This document shows, piece after piece, positions 41,984 to 49,697 of a DNA stretch of 64,000 bases. The translations under genes were made by a program, and so were the position numbers. Source of the DNA: Rariglobus sp967755175 (lineage in GTDB: Bacteria > Verrucomicrobiota > Verrucomicrobiia > Opitutales > Opitutaceae); NCBI GenBank assembly GCA_967755175.1, contig CBRAFO010000005.1:29943-93942 (forward strand). Reading direction: 5' to 3'. The notes under the pieces are model-generated. The model was not told the DNA's origin. It saw nothing but the letters and a program-made list of their open reading frames with translations, and made no database searches. Position 1 is the first letter of the stretch. Each line of letters begins with the position of its first letter.

Positions 41984-42035
41984 GAACAGAGTTAGCTAGA
42001 AACGAGGATCGCGGGAACGTGCTCGGGCAGGAGGA

Positions 42036-42539
42036 TTAGAGGAAGCGTTTCCCATCGAGCCACAGCTGACGGATGTAAAGGTGATGAGTCGCACTCACCG
42101 AGGCCTCGACTTCGATCGTGTTAAACGAAGGCGTGCCGCGACCTTCAGGAACGAAAAACCGTTCGATACCATAATCGAGGCGAGGGTTATCCGCTGCGCC
42201 CCAAGCCGTCGCGCACACCCATTGACGCGGATCGGTGGCCGACGGAGCCTCCGTGAGAATCTCGTCGATGACCTGATGCGGCCCCTTGCGCTTAAGCACC
42301 ACAAATACCTCCCCCTCGAGCACACCGGCGCGTTTCACGGATTTATCGGGGCGGTTGATTTCATAGTTCAACGTCATGTAGTCGCCCCGTAGAATGTCGC
42401 GTGGATCGACGGGAACCGTTTTCAACAAAACGGTCGGTGCAGTGAGGCGCACCGTTTCGTGATAACCGGCCCAGCCGAGGAGGAAAACAACCTGCGAAGC
42501 GACCACCACCCATACCCAACGTGCGGATTTCATGTTCAT
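42036..42539 (-). CDS. GDYXXLXY-domain membrane-anchored protein
   Basis: A 167-residue protein with one N-terminal membrane helix (WVWVVVASQVVFLLGWAGY) and an extracytoplasmic domain. The family motif is exact: DPRDILRGDYMTLNYEINRP. Pfam names the domain after this motif; its job is unknown, but it nearly always sits next to a DUF2157 membrane protein, as here. It starts in the last codons of that gene (ATGA overlap). Confidence 0.88.
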   Translation of the reverse strand: MNMKSARWVWVVVASQVVFLLGWAGYHETVRLTAPTVLLKTVPVDPRDILRGDYMTLNYEINRPDKSVKRAGVLEGEVFVVLKRKGPHQVIDEILTEAPSATDPRQWVCATAWGAADNPRLDYGIERFFVPEGRGTPSFNTIEVEASVSATHHLYIRQLWLDGKRFL

Positions 42540-43735
42540 GCGACCTCCTTTTCCGCGCGCATGGTGGCGAGCCAGCCGCGGCGTTTGCGTTCAAGATAAA
42601 TACCAAGAGTGAGCACGATCACGCCGGAGATAACGAAGAACACCCCGCCCTCCAACATCGTGCCGAACAGGTCGAAATAACGCGTCACGATGTTCACCGC
42701 GATGAAGGCCAACCCGAGGTTCACCCAACCCTCGCGGCCGGTCGCGAGTCCGATGCGAACCATAAAAACGTTTATCACAAACAAAGCGGTCCACGACCAT
42801 GCGCTCCACAGCCAGCCGTGATCGCCGGGATTCCACCCCGCCAACACTGCGCCAACAGGGACGAGAGCCGCCATAAACCAACACGCGAGCGAAAGCACCT
42901 CGCTCCGGCTTTTGCGCCACGCCCCCCATCCCGCCAACGCCACCAATGCCGCCACGAGCGCAACAGGAGCGATCTCCACCGGCCCATTAACACTCCGCCA
43001 TTCCCAGATGTGACGGAGAAAGCCCAGTAGATACAACCCCGTGCAAACGATCGCTGCGCCCAACCTCTCATGCAACGAAGCGAACGATTCCTGCCTCGTG
43101 TGACGCAAAGCCAGCCCGGTCAGCCACACGGCTAAACCCAGCACGCTCATGATCGCCACGAGCCGGACGCCATCCTCCGAGTATTGGTTTCCCCGCAGCA
43201 GCGACAGCCACGAGTCGCGCAGGGTGAACTCCATGCCCAACCAGATGAGCAACGCTAGCAAGCTAACCGCTTGTGTGCCCTTCGAACGCACCAGCCATGG
43301 CACCATTACGATTCCCAACCACCATACAAAAACCCCCGAAGCCGGGCGGGAATTAAGATGAAAAACCTGACTGACCAGAGCAATTCCAGCCATGAATAAC
43401 CCCGCTCCTAATACAAAAAACGCATCACCCGTTTTTGGGTAACGACCGGGCGCAATCTTCAGTCGCCAGCCGGCGACATACGAGCCAATGAGCAACGCAA
43501 TGAGACCGGCGAACTTTATCCAGTCCCCGATCTCCTGCCAATTGGAGCTGATCAGTAGGCAGACACCCGCCAACAAAAGTCCACCGCCCACTGCACCCAA
43601 AATGGCCACGAACCGCCCGCCACCGGACGCCTCGGGATGACGCAGGAGCAGGGCGTCGCGTTGATCCATAGTTAACAAACCGTCGTCCACCCAATCCATG
43701 GATTCGACCCGCAAACGTTCTTCGAAGGATTTCAT
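42536..43735 (-). CDS. DUF2157 multi-pass membrane protein
   Basis: A 399-residue protein. The N-terminal soluble part (MKSFEERLRVESMDWVDDGL, LTMDQRDALLLRH) and the segment VAILGAVGGGLLLAGVCLLI followed by SSNWQEIGDWIKFAGLIALL are typical of DUF2157. About ten membrane helices follow, ending in FVISGVIVLTLGIYLERKRR. The function is unknown. It is paired with the GDYXXLXY gene. A 20-base tandem duplication lies 15 bases upstream of its start codon and may affect its expression. Confidence 0.85.
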   Translation of the reverse strand: MKSFEERLRVESMDWVDDGLLTMDQRDALLLRHPEASGGGRFVAILGAVGGGLLLAGVCLLISSNWQEIGDWIKFAGLIALLIGSYVAGWRLKIAPGRYPKTGDAFFVLGAGLFMAGIALVSQVFHLNSRPASGVFVWWLGIVMVPWLVRSKGTQAVSLLALLIWLGMEFTLRDSWLSLLRGNQYSEDGVRLVAIMSVLGLAVWLTGLALRHTRQESFASLHERLGAAIVCTGLYLLGFLRHIWEWRSVNGPVEIAPVALVAALVALAGWGAWRKSRSEVLSLACWFMAALVPVGAVLAGWNPGDHGWLWSAWSWTALFVINVFMVRIGLATGREGWVNLGLAFIAVNIVTRYFDLFGTMLEGGVFFVISGVIVLTLGIYLERKRRGWLATMRAEKEVA

Positions 43736-43750
43736 AACTCGATAGTGAAG

Positions 43751-43790
43751 TTGTCTAACCCGGAGGGAATTTGTCTAACCCGGAGGGAAT
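43751..43790. repeat. Exact 20-base tandem duplication upstream of the DUF2157 gene
   Basis: TTGTCTAACCCGGAGGGAAT occurs twice head to tail (43751-43770 and 43771-43790), and the next three bases (TTG) begin a third copy. Each unit contains a small CCC-GGA-GGG palindrome. It lies between the MarR gene and the DUF2157 start codon. Confidence 0.95.
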
Positions 43791-43843
43791 TTGAGCGCTG
43801 ACAGTGGTTGGACATGCGTAGACCGCAGCTAAATTCAAGCGCC

Positions 43844-44293
43844 TCATTTTTTTGGCAAACGCCACGCGACCGCGCCGGATTGCAACTGCTTCAAGCCCAA
43901 CAGCGTCACATTCGCCTGCTTCTCAGAAAGTCCATCGACGACTTGCAGCACGACGGCCTCATAGGCGGGCGAGATCTTCTCCCACAGCCGGCGGCCTGAG
44001 GGCGTAAGCATAACACGATACACCCGACGGTCGGCGGGATCATCGGTCCGTCGCACCCAACCGGCCTTCTCCATGCGATCAACCAAACCCGTGACATTGG
44101 AGCGATCCACTACCAACACATCGCCCAATTCGCGTTGGCTGATCCCTTCTCCCGCGGCCGCCAAAACGCTCAGCACATTATACTGGGCGGCGGTGATGCC
44201 ATGCGGACGGAAGAGCCGCTGACCTTCCCGTAAAAACGTGTCCGCCGTCGTCATCACCGCGCGAGTGAGTTCGTAGCCAAGATCGGTGCGCAT
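43844..44293 (-). CDS. MarR-family transcriptional regulator
   Basis: A 149-residue winged-helix regulator. ATG 44293 (MRTDLGYELTRAVMTTADTF) is preferred; a TTG at 44329 overlapping the preceding stop is an alternative that would couple its translation. The DNA-binding part reads GITAAQYNVLSVLAAAGEGI, SQRELGDVLVVDRSNVTGLV, DRMEKAGWVRRTDDPADRRV, and the wing ends YRVMLTPSGRRLWEKI. It lies immediately after the TOPRIM-like gene of the ATPase pair, so it may autoregulate that unit. Its ligand is unknown. Confidence 0.9.
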   Translation of the reverse strand: MRTDLGYELTRAVMTTADTFLREGQRLFRPHGITAAQYNVLSVLAAAGEGISQRELGDVLVVDRSNVTGLVDRMEKAGWVRRTDDPADRRVYRVMLTPSGRRLWEKISPAYEAVVLQVVDGLSEKQANVTLLGLKQLQSGAVAWRLPKK

Positions 44294-44325
44294 GGGCTTC
44301 GGTTGTGGTGCAGACTGTTTATACG

Positions 44326-44994
44326 TCAACCAGTTTTAGGCCACGTCCTCAAATCATTGGCTAGCGAGGCGAAGCCGGGGAAATCGTTTTCCAAGCGGCG
44401 CGTGTCATGGGCGTGGCGGCGAGCCTCGCGTAACGCGATCTCGGTCTCGTGATATAAATTCGGTCGCTCGGTGCCGTAGATGCGTTGTTTGAGTTCGCGT
44501 CGCGTATAAGGCATCCGCAACTCCTCCTGGCCGGTGATCCATTTCTGTTCGGTCACCGCGTCTTCAAGGCCGCAGAGATACCAAGCTTCCATTGCAGGCA
44601 CGGCCACACCCACGCCACGCAGCACCCGTTCCCGTCCTCGTGCGGGCGAAAGCTTCTTGGTTGCTTGGCGAAAGATCGCCCTCAGCTGACATAGCCTGCA
44701 CAGCGGATGGTAATATTGCGGCACATCATGCGCAGCGGTGTGCACGATCGAATCGTCACTATCCACGACAACGATAAGCCCGTCCGCATCGGTGTTGAAG
44801 TGCAGGTGACGAATGATCGACGGCAGCACCTGCGCAACCGACGGCCAGCCACGAGCGCGCAAGGAGGGCTGCACCCGGATGAACGGCTGACCGAGCACGG
44901 CTTCGGCCAGAATCGCAATGGCGGCCTCGTCTGCCGGCGACTCGCTCAGAATGACGAGCTTCCGTATAGGACCGGCTGAAGGCGATTGGTTCAT
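44326..44994 (-). CDS. TOPRIM/DUF4276-like partner of the adjacent AAA ATPase (putative nuclease)
   Basis: A 222-residue soluble protein. I recognise no exact family, but the motif spacing matches TOPRIM-type DUF4276/RloB proteins. These are an acidic first motif after a beta-strand (LVILSESPADEAAIAILAEA; Glu18, Asp22, Glu23), a strand ending in DxD (GLIVVVDSDDS; Asp78, Asp80) and a later PAMEAWYL (Glu136, Trp138) that resembles the ExW of those families. Such proteins carry a metal-dependent nuclease site. The C-terminus is basic and helical (REARRHAHDTRRLENDF). The gene starts within the last codons of the ATPase gene (ATGA), as expected for a two-component system. The nuclease role is inference. 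Confidence 0.65.
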   Translation of the reverse strand: MNQSPSAGPIRKLVILSESPADEAAIAILAEAVLGQPFIRVQPSLRARGWPSVAQVLPSIIRHLHFNTDADGLIVVVDSDDSIVHTAAHDVPQYYHPLCRLCQLRAIFRQATKKLSPARGRERVLRGVGVAVPAMEAWYLCGLEDAVTEQKWITGQEELRMPYTRRELKQRIYGTERPNLYHETEIALREARRHAHDTRRLENDFPGFASLANDLRTWPKTG

Positions 44995-46016
44995 TTGTCT
45001 TCAGGAACACCGCCGATCACGCCAGAAAACCACAGATCGCCGAGCGAACCGGACGACAACGTGCCGTTCAAATCCGCGCGTTCGTCGAGTCGGACGAAGC
45101 GAGCCGCCGAGCCCTGTTTCTCCGTGATGACTACCTCCTCCGGGTGATCTCGGAAAAGATCGAGCATGTAAGGTGAGTGCGTAGTCGCGATGACTTGGAC
45201 AGGCGCACGATCCGCACCGGTTTCAGCAGGATAACTGAGCCGGTAGAGCAGGTCGCGGATTTCGCGCAGCATGCGCGGATGCACCCCGCGATCCACTTCT
45301 TCGATACATATGATGGCGGGCGGAGCCGGATCGAACGAGAGTGTGAGAATGCCGAGAACGTAGAGTGTGCCTTGGGATAAGCTATCGGCGGTGATCCATT
45401 CATTGCCATCCGCCAGCCGCAAGCGCAGCTCAACCGTAGTGTCGGCGTGCGTGACGAAATCCAATTCATCGTATTCGGGCAACATGCGAAACAACTCCGC
45501 CGTGAGACGGGCAAACTCTTCCGGATGAGTTGTGCGACGCGCGGCAAGCACAGCAGCCAGATTGCTTCCCGTTGCACTCAGTTCGACGTCGGTCGCCGCG
45601 CGAGCCGGAGCCGCGATATCGTCGTGATCGAAAAGGTAACTACGAATGCTCAACAACCGCGTTCGTAGCCCAGTCCAGTCGTTTACACCCTCGCCGGCAG
45701 GCAGCGGTATGACCTGCAGGAGATCGCAAACCGCATCGGAAACACAGCCCAGTGAAACCTCAAGACCGTCGTGCGGCGGAGAAAACCGGAACGTAATCTC
45801 CGCACCTTCTGGACGGCGTTCAGAGTCGTGACCGGCATCACGGAGCGGGAGTTTCGCGAGGGTGCGCAACCGAAGAATCGCTTGAATGAGACTCGTCTTG
45901 CCTGAGCCGTTGGGGCCAATCACGAGATTGAAAGGCGACAGGGCAAGGCTCGTGCTGCGCAGCGCCTTGAAATTCCGGAAAGCAACGGAGGCGATCACGA
46001 GCGAAACGTGAGCCAA
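44991..46016 (-). CDS. AAA ATPase of the OLD/AAA15-AAA21 type
   Basis: A 341-residue ABC/SMC-like ATPase. Walker A GPNGSGKT at 34-41 follows FRNFKALRSTSLALSPFNLV, the usual start of AAA15/AAA21 proteins. The signature-like motif DSLSQGTLYVLG lies near 211-222, Walker B IICIEEVDRGVHPRML near 235-250, and the switch His280 in VIATTHSPYMLDLF. The end, LGDLWFSGVIGG, is frequent in this group. It has no TOPRIM domain of its own, unlike OLD and GajA. The next gene, overlapping by 4 bases, supplies a TOPRIM-like protein, so the two resemble a split OLD-type system. Several anti-phage systems use such ATPases. Confidence 0.85.
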   Translation of the reverse strand: MAHVSLVIASVAFRNFKALRSTSLALSPFNLVIGPNGSGKTSLIQAILRLRTLAKLPLRDAGHDSERRPEGAEITFRFSPPHDGLEVSLGCVSDAVCDLLQVIPLPAGEGVNDWTGLRTRLLSIRSYLFDHDDIAAPARAATDVELSATGSNLAAVLAARRTTHPEEFARLTAELFRMLPEYDELDFVTHADTTVELRLRLADGNEWITADSLSQGTLYVLGILTLSFDPAPPAIICIEEVDRGVHPRMLREIRDLLYRLSYPAETGADRAPVQVIATTHSPYMLDLFRDHPEEVVITEKQGSAARFVRLDERADLNGTLSSGSLGDLWFSGVIGGVPEDK

Positions 46017-46070
46017 TCTCCGGTGGAGTTCAACGCAAAGGCTTACACCCTAAGCCATCACTTTGAGTCC

Positions 46071-47276
46071 TTATTTTCGCGGAGCCGTGTCGAGGATCGC
46101 GTTCACCGTATCCTCCAATTCCCGTCCATCGACCGCATCGCGCTCAAAATCCGTCCGTGCGGTTTTGAACTGCGCCTCGTTCCCCTTAACCGCAGCCTCA
46201 TAAAGTCGCCCCATCGAGACCGCGGCGTTGGCGTAGAACGGATGAATCACTCCTAAAACGGACTGCGTTTGGCCCATCCGCTCGGTCAATTCAGCCTTCA
46301 CCCAAGGCTCTTTTCGCAGCGATTGTAGTTCACCCAGCGGCAGCACGATCTCACGGCCGTCGCGACCCGCGAGCCAACGACTACGATCCGCCAGCCAGAA
46401 GCGCGAAGCCTCCGCAGTCATCACGGGGATCGTCCGAAGCCGGCGTTGATGATGGAAGCTCACCTGCCACCACATCTCCATCGCCGCCGCATCGGCCCAC
46501 AGGCCCTTGTAAGAACGGGGTAATGTATCCACCGGCGCCGCTCCACCAACTATCCCCCGCACCCAGCCACCCCAGCGTGACGAGTCACTTGCTTCCGACT
46601 GCAATTGCAAAAACAACCATAACGACGCCAGCTCCCATCCGCGTGACTCCACCCCTCCACGTTTCCACAACAACAGTGCACGCAAAGGAGGAGGAGCGGG
46701 TATTCCGGCCGACTCCTGTTGAAACGCATCCTGCAAGGCCGGACGCTCCCGCATCAGGCTCCAAGCCGTGCATGCGTGCTCCAACCAGAGCGGCACGGTG
46801 AGTTGCGGTCCCACGCCATGCCACGCGACGGCCTGCCGCAGAATCAGTCCCTGCACAAAGGCCCTCCGCACCACCACGGGGTCGGCATCGTTTGACCAGC
46901 GCACCCGCACGCTCACTCGTCCGGGCGGCTCGACCGTCACCGTAAACGGAGCCGGCTCCGACCATTGGTCCGCTGGCACCAAACGCACGCTCACCGGTGA
47001 GGGAAACCCCGCCGCGGGTAAACCCAGCGGCCCACTCAATGACGACCATACTGAGCGTCCCAACGCCAATGCAGGCTGCGCATCGGCGACATCGCGCACG
47101 ATGATTTCAAACTCGCCAGTATTGGTGTAAAAAATCCGCGGTGGCGTTGCCGCCTCCCCGGTCACGGTTGTTGCGATGCCCTCCGTATCCGCATCCTTCG
47201 CCTGAGCGAACGCGATGCCAGACGACATCGCCATCGCTACGAACACCACCTGCAACCAGCGCCCGAACCTCATCAC
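46071..47276 (-). CDS. Exported protein resembling an inactive MA-like peptidase
   Basis: A 401-residue protein with a signal peptide (VVFVAMAMSSGIAFAQA). The central part has FVQGLILRQAVAW followed about 20 residues later by LTVPLWLEHACTAWSLMRER. In peptidase MA-like (gluzincin) proteins the corresponding order is an HExxH helix followed by LPxWLxEG. Here the HExxH is absent and EG reads EH, so catalysis is unlikely. The remainder is helical. It overlaps the preceding membrane-anchored gene by 4 bases and precedes the ATPase pair by 54 bases. I do not recognise the family by name. Confidence 0.65.
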   Translation of the reverse strand: MMRFGRWLQVVFVAMAMSSGIAFAQAKDADTEGIATTVTGEAATPPRIFYTNTGEFEIIVRDVADAQPALALGRSVWSSLSGPLGLPAAGFPSPVSVRLVPADQWSEPAPFTVTVEPPGRVSVRVRWSNDADPVVVRRAFVQGLILRQAVAWHGVGPQLTVPLWLEHACTAWSLMRERPALQDAFQQESAGIPAPPPLRALLLWKRGGVESRGWELASLWLFLQLQSEASDSSRWGGWVRGIVGGAAPVDTLPRSYKGLWADAAAMEMWWQVSFHHQRRLRTIPVMTAEASRFWLADRSRWLAGRDGREIVLPLGELQSLRKEPWVKAELTERMGQTQSVLGVIHPFYANAAVSMGRLYEAAVKGNEAQFKTARTDFERDAVDGRELEDTVNAILDTAPRK

Positions 47277-47947
47277 GGCAACACTAGGTGCAGCGAGGTA
47301 TCCTCAACTGCGACCAACTTAAGTTTCTTCCACGTTGCCTTCAAATCCTCCGGCAACGCCTGAGCAGCGAGGATTCGCTCCATGATAAACGGGGTCAAAT
47401 TGGGCACCATGTGCACCGGCAGTGAACCGAGATAAAGTTCATCAGCTACGAACGTGTAGCCGTTGTCGCTCGGCACGAACTTGCCACGCGTCTGGAACAC
47501 CATGTCGAGGTTCAATCCCAAGGCCGTCAACTTGCCCAGTAAACCTACCTGCAACACTCCGTTTTTGATGTGAAAATTAACACGTTCAGGGGTGAAGAGA
47601 GCGTCCGGATTGGCCGCCGCGCCCTTCTGGGGTTGCGGAGCCGCACTGGCGACCCAGGCATTCAACTCCTCTTCGGAGAACAACACATCCGCCGACGTGC
47701 CTTCGGCGAGCATCTGCCGCTTACGCTTCCATTGATGGGCCTTGCTGCTGTTCACCGCGCCATCGAGGAAATACACCTGCCCGCGCTCCGCAGTCTCGGG
47801 CGGTTTCGCGACGACCTCGACCGGCTTAAACACCAAGTGCACCGCCGCGAGCAGAACGCCCAATGCCAGACTCAAAACCACCCCGAAGATGATCTCAAAA
47901 TAGCCAGGACCGTTCAATGCGCGCTCGATCTTCTTATTGGAAGCCAT
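47273..47947 (-). CDS. Unknown protein with one N-terminal membrane helix
   Basis: A 224-residue protein beginning MASNKKIERALNGPGYFEII, with a membrane helix at about residues 20-40 (IFGVVLSLALGVLLAAVHLV). The rest is extracytoplasmic: a linker (FSEEELNAWVASA) and a beta-rich domain (RVNFHIKNGVLQVGLLGKLT, NLDMVFQTRGKFVP, YTFVADELYLGSLPVHMVPN) that resembles lipid- or membrane-facing beta modules. No family is recognised. Its stop overlaps the next gene's start, so the two exported/anchored proteins are coupled and may work together at the envelope. Confidence 0.7.
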   Translation of the reverse strand: MASNKKIERALNGPGYFEIIFGVVLSLALGVLLAAVHLVFKPVEVVAKPPETAERGQVYFLDGAVNSSKAHQWKRKRQMLAEGTSADVLFSEEELNAWVASAAPQPQKGAAANPDALFTPERVNFHIKNGVLQVGLLGKLTALGLNLDMVFQTRGKFVPSDNGYTFVADELYLGSLPVHMVPNLTPFIMERILAAQALPEDLKATWKKLKLVAVEDTSLHLVLP

Positions 47948-48009
47948 GGTAGTAGGGTGAAATTACGAAAAACGGGATCGAAACGACGGTCTCAGACACC
48001 TCTAAGAAC

Positions 48010-48630
48010 TCAGTGCCGCACCGCTTTTTTGCGAGATTCTTCAACAAACCTGAACGACAGGGTGTAGTAAGTCCAACTCGCCGCCAGACCTACGAAGATC
48101 GTAAAGGTCATCAACGGAATCCCCGTCACGAGGAAACCAATAAGCGTGAAGGTCGGCACCCAGAAATACGATTTCGTCGAGCGCAACATCGCGATGAGTA
48201 TCGGCAGGCGAAACGCATCACGATACTCCTCGTGCTTCTGATATTGGTAGATACCCGCCACCGTCAGCGGTGCCGCCAGCATCACCGCCGGCACAATCGG
48301 AAGGTAGATGAACACACCGTAATCAAGGAAATGATGAGAGATGTAGCGGAGCGGTGATATGATCACCAACACCGCCAGAATCGGCGCCACGCTGAGCACC
48401 AGAAAAATCACGAATGCCGCCGTTCCCGTAACGAACAGCCGACGCCAATCGCCCCATTCCGGAAACTCAACCACGCCACCCCGCCGCGCCTGCTCGATCA
48501 TCGCATAGAGATAACCGAAGGCAAAAAAATGGGCTATCGGCACAACAAACAACAAAGCGCCAAAGATCGCTTTGAGGAACCAAGACGGGTCGGAAAAGAG
48601 GCGTTTGCAAACTTGTTCAAGGGAAGGCAT
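48010..48630 (-). CDS. DUF4013 membrane protein
   Basis: A 206-residue multi-pass protein. Hydrophobic segments lie at about residues 20-45 (AIFGALLFVVPIAHFFAFGY), 70-95 (GTAAFVIFLVLSVAPILAVL), 105-130 (YGVFIYLPIVPAVMLAAPLT) and 160-195 (FTLIGFLVTGIPLMTFTIFV). The opening and FAFGYLYAMIEQARRGGVVE followed by FPEWGDWRRLF match DUF4013. The function is unknown. It diverges from the prenyl synthase with only 40 bases between starts and lies 62 bases before the next leftward gene. Confidence 0.8.
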   Translation of the reverse strand: MPSLEQVCKRLFSDPSWFLKAIFGALLFVVPIAHFFAFGYLYAMIEQARRGGVVEFPEWGDWRRLFVTGTAAFVIFLVLSVAPILAVLVIISPLRYISHHFLDYGVFIYLPIVPAVMLAAPLTVAGIYQYQKHEEYRDAFRLPILIAMLRSTKSYFWVPTFTLIGFLVTGIPLMTFTIFVGLAASWTYYTLSFRFVEESRKKAVRH

Positions 48631-48670
48631 TGCTGCGGGCTATATTTGTCAGAAAGCTAGGTATGCGCCG

Positions 48671-49567
48671 ATGGAATTCACAACCAAATTAAACCAACTC
48701 ATCGCCGAGGTTGAAGCCTCGCTGGATCAACTCGTGCCCTCGCACGCCACCAGCGGGACCGAGTCCGGCCCCGCGCGTATCCACGAAGCCATGCGCTACT
48801 CCCTGCAGGCCGGCGGCAAACGCCTGCGCCCGGTCCTCGCACTCTCTGCCGCCGCGCTTTTCCAGCCGCGCTTTTCCGCATTACCCGCCGCCGTCGCGCT
48901 TGAATGCATCCACACCTACTCGCTCGTTCACGACGACCTGCCGTGCATGGACAACGACGACCTGCGCCGCGGCCGCCCCACCGCCCACAAGCAATTCGAT
49001 GAAGCCACCGCACTCCTCGCGGGGGACGGTCTCCTCACCCACGCATTTTTAATTCTCGCGACGCACTACGCCGCCGATCCCCGTCTCGCCACCTGCTTGG
49101 TGCGCGAACTCGCCGACGCCGCTGGGTCCGCCCGCTTAGTCGGCGGACAGATGCAGGATCTCCTCTCCGAGAAAAAGGCCAACGCAACCGCCGCCGAACT
49201 CGATTTCATCCATCTCAATAAAACCGCTGCCATGCTCGAAGCCTCCCTCGTGATGGGCGGTCACGTCGGCGGTGCCGACGATGCCGCGCTTACGAGCCTC
49301 CGCGCAGCCGGTCGCCACCTCGGCCTCGCGTTTCAGATTATCGACGACGTGCTCGATGCAACCGCCGACACGTCAACGCTGGGAAAAACCGCCGGAAAAG
49401 ACGCCAAAGTCGGCAAGACCACCTACGTAAGTCTCCACGGCATCGAAGCCGCCCGCCGCATGGCCAAAGAGCAGACTGAATCTGCCCTCACCGCCCTGCG
49501 CGCGCTCCCCGGCGACACCTCGTTTTTACTGTGGCTCGCGCAATTAATGCTCTCGCGATCTAAGTGA
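48671..49567 (+). CDS. Polyprenyl (farnesyl/geranylgeranyl) diphosphate synthase
   Basis: A 298-residue trans-prenyltransferase. The first Asp-rich motif is in YSLVHDDLPCMDNDDLRRGR, with two residues between the Asp pairs (DDxxxxD type), as in bacterial IspA. The second is FQIIDDVLDATAD. Also seen are YSLQAGGKRLRPVLALSAAA and ATALLAGDGLLTHAFLILAT, and KVGKTTYVSLHGIEAARRMA near the end. ATG 48671 is used. Product length cannot be read from sequence, though FPP is most likely. It belongs to a small region rich in isoprenoid genes (ispE, ispD, ispF within 6 kb). Confidence 0.92.
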   Translation: MEFTTKLNQLIAEVEASLDQLVPSHATSGTESGPARIHEAMRYSLQAGGKRLRPVLALSAAALFQPRFSALPAAVALECIHTYSLVHDDLPCMDNDDLRRGRPTAHKQFDEATALLAGDGLLTHAFLILATHYAADPRLATCLVRELADAAGSARLVGGQMQDLLSEKKANATAAELDFIHLNKTAAMLEASLVMGGHVGGADDAALTSLRAAGRHLGLAFQIIDDVLDATADTSTLGKTAGKDAKVGKTTYVSLHGIEAARRMAKEQTESALTALRALPGDTSFLLWLAQLMLSRSK

Positions 49568-49606
49568 TCAATGAATGAGCGCTCTTAGCAGCGGCCGCAC
49601 GGAGTT

Positions 49607-49635
49607 CGAAATGTAGGAGCTTGCTTGCAAGCGAT
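49607..49635. repeat. REP-like single unit, copy C, with compensatory stem change
   Basis: The 29-base unit matches the others except that the palindrome reads GCTTGC-TT-GCAAGC. Both sides of one base pair have changed together (C-G to T-A), so pairing is kept. It lies in the gap between the convergent prenyl synthase and ptsI. Confidence 0.85.
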
Positions 49636-49697
49636 GAGTGGCGAGCGGCCGCCCTCGATATCCGCCCGCCCGTCCGTCCGTCGCCACGGCCCGTCAA

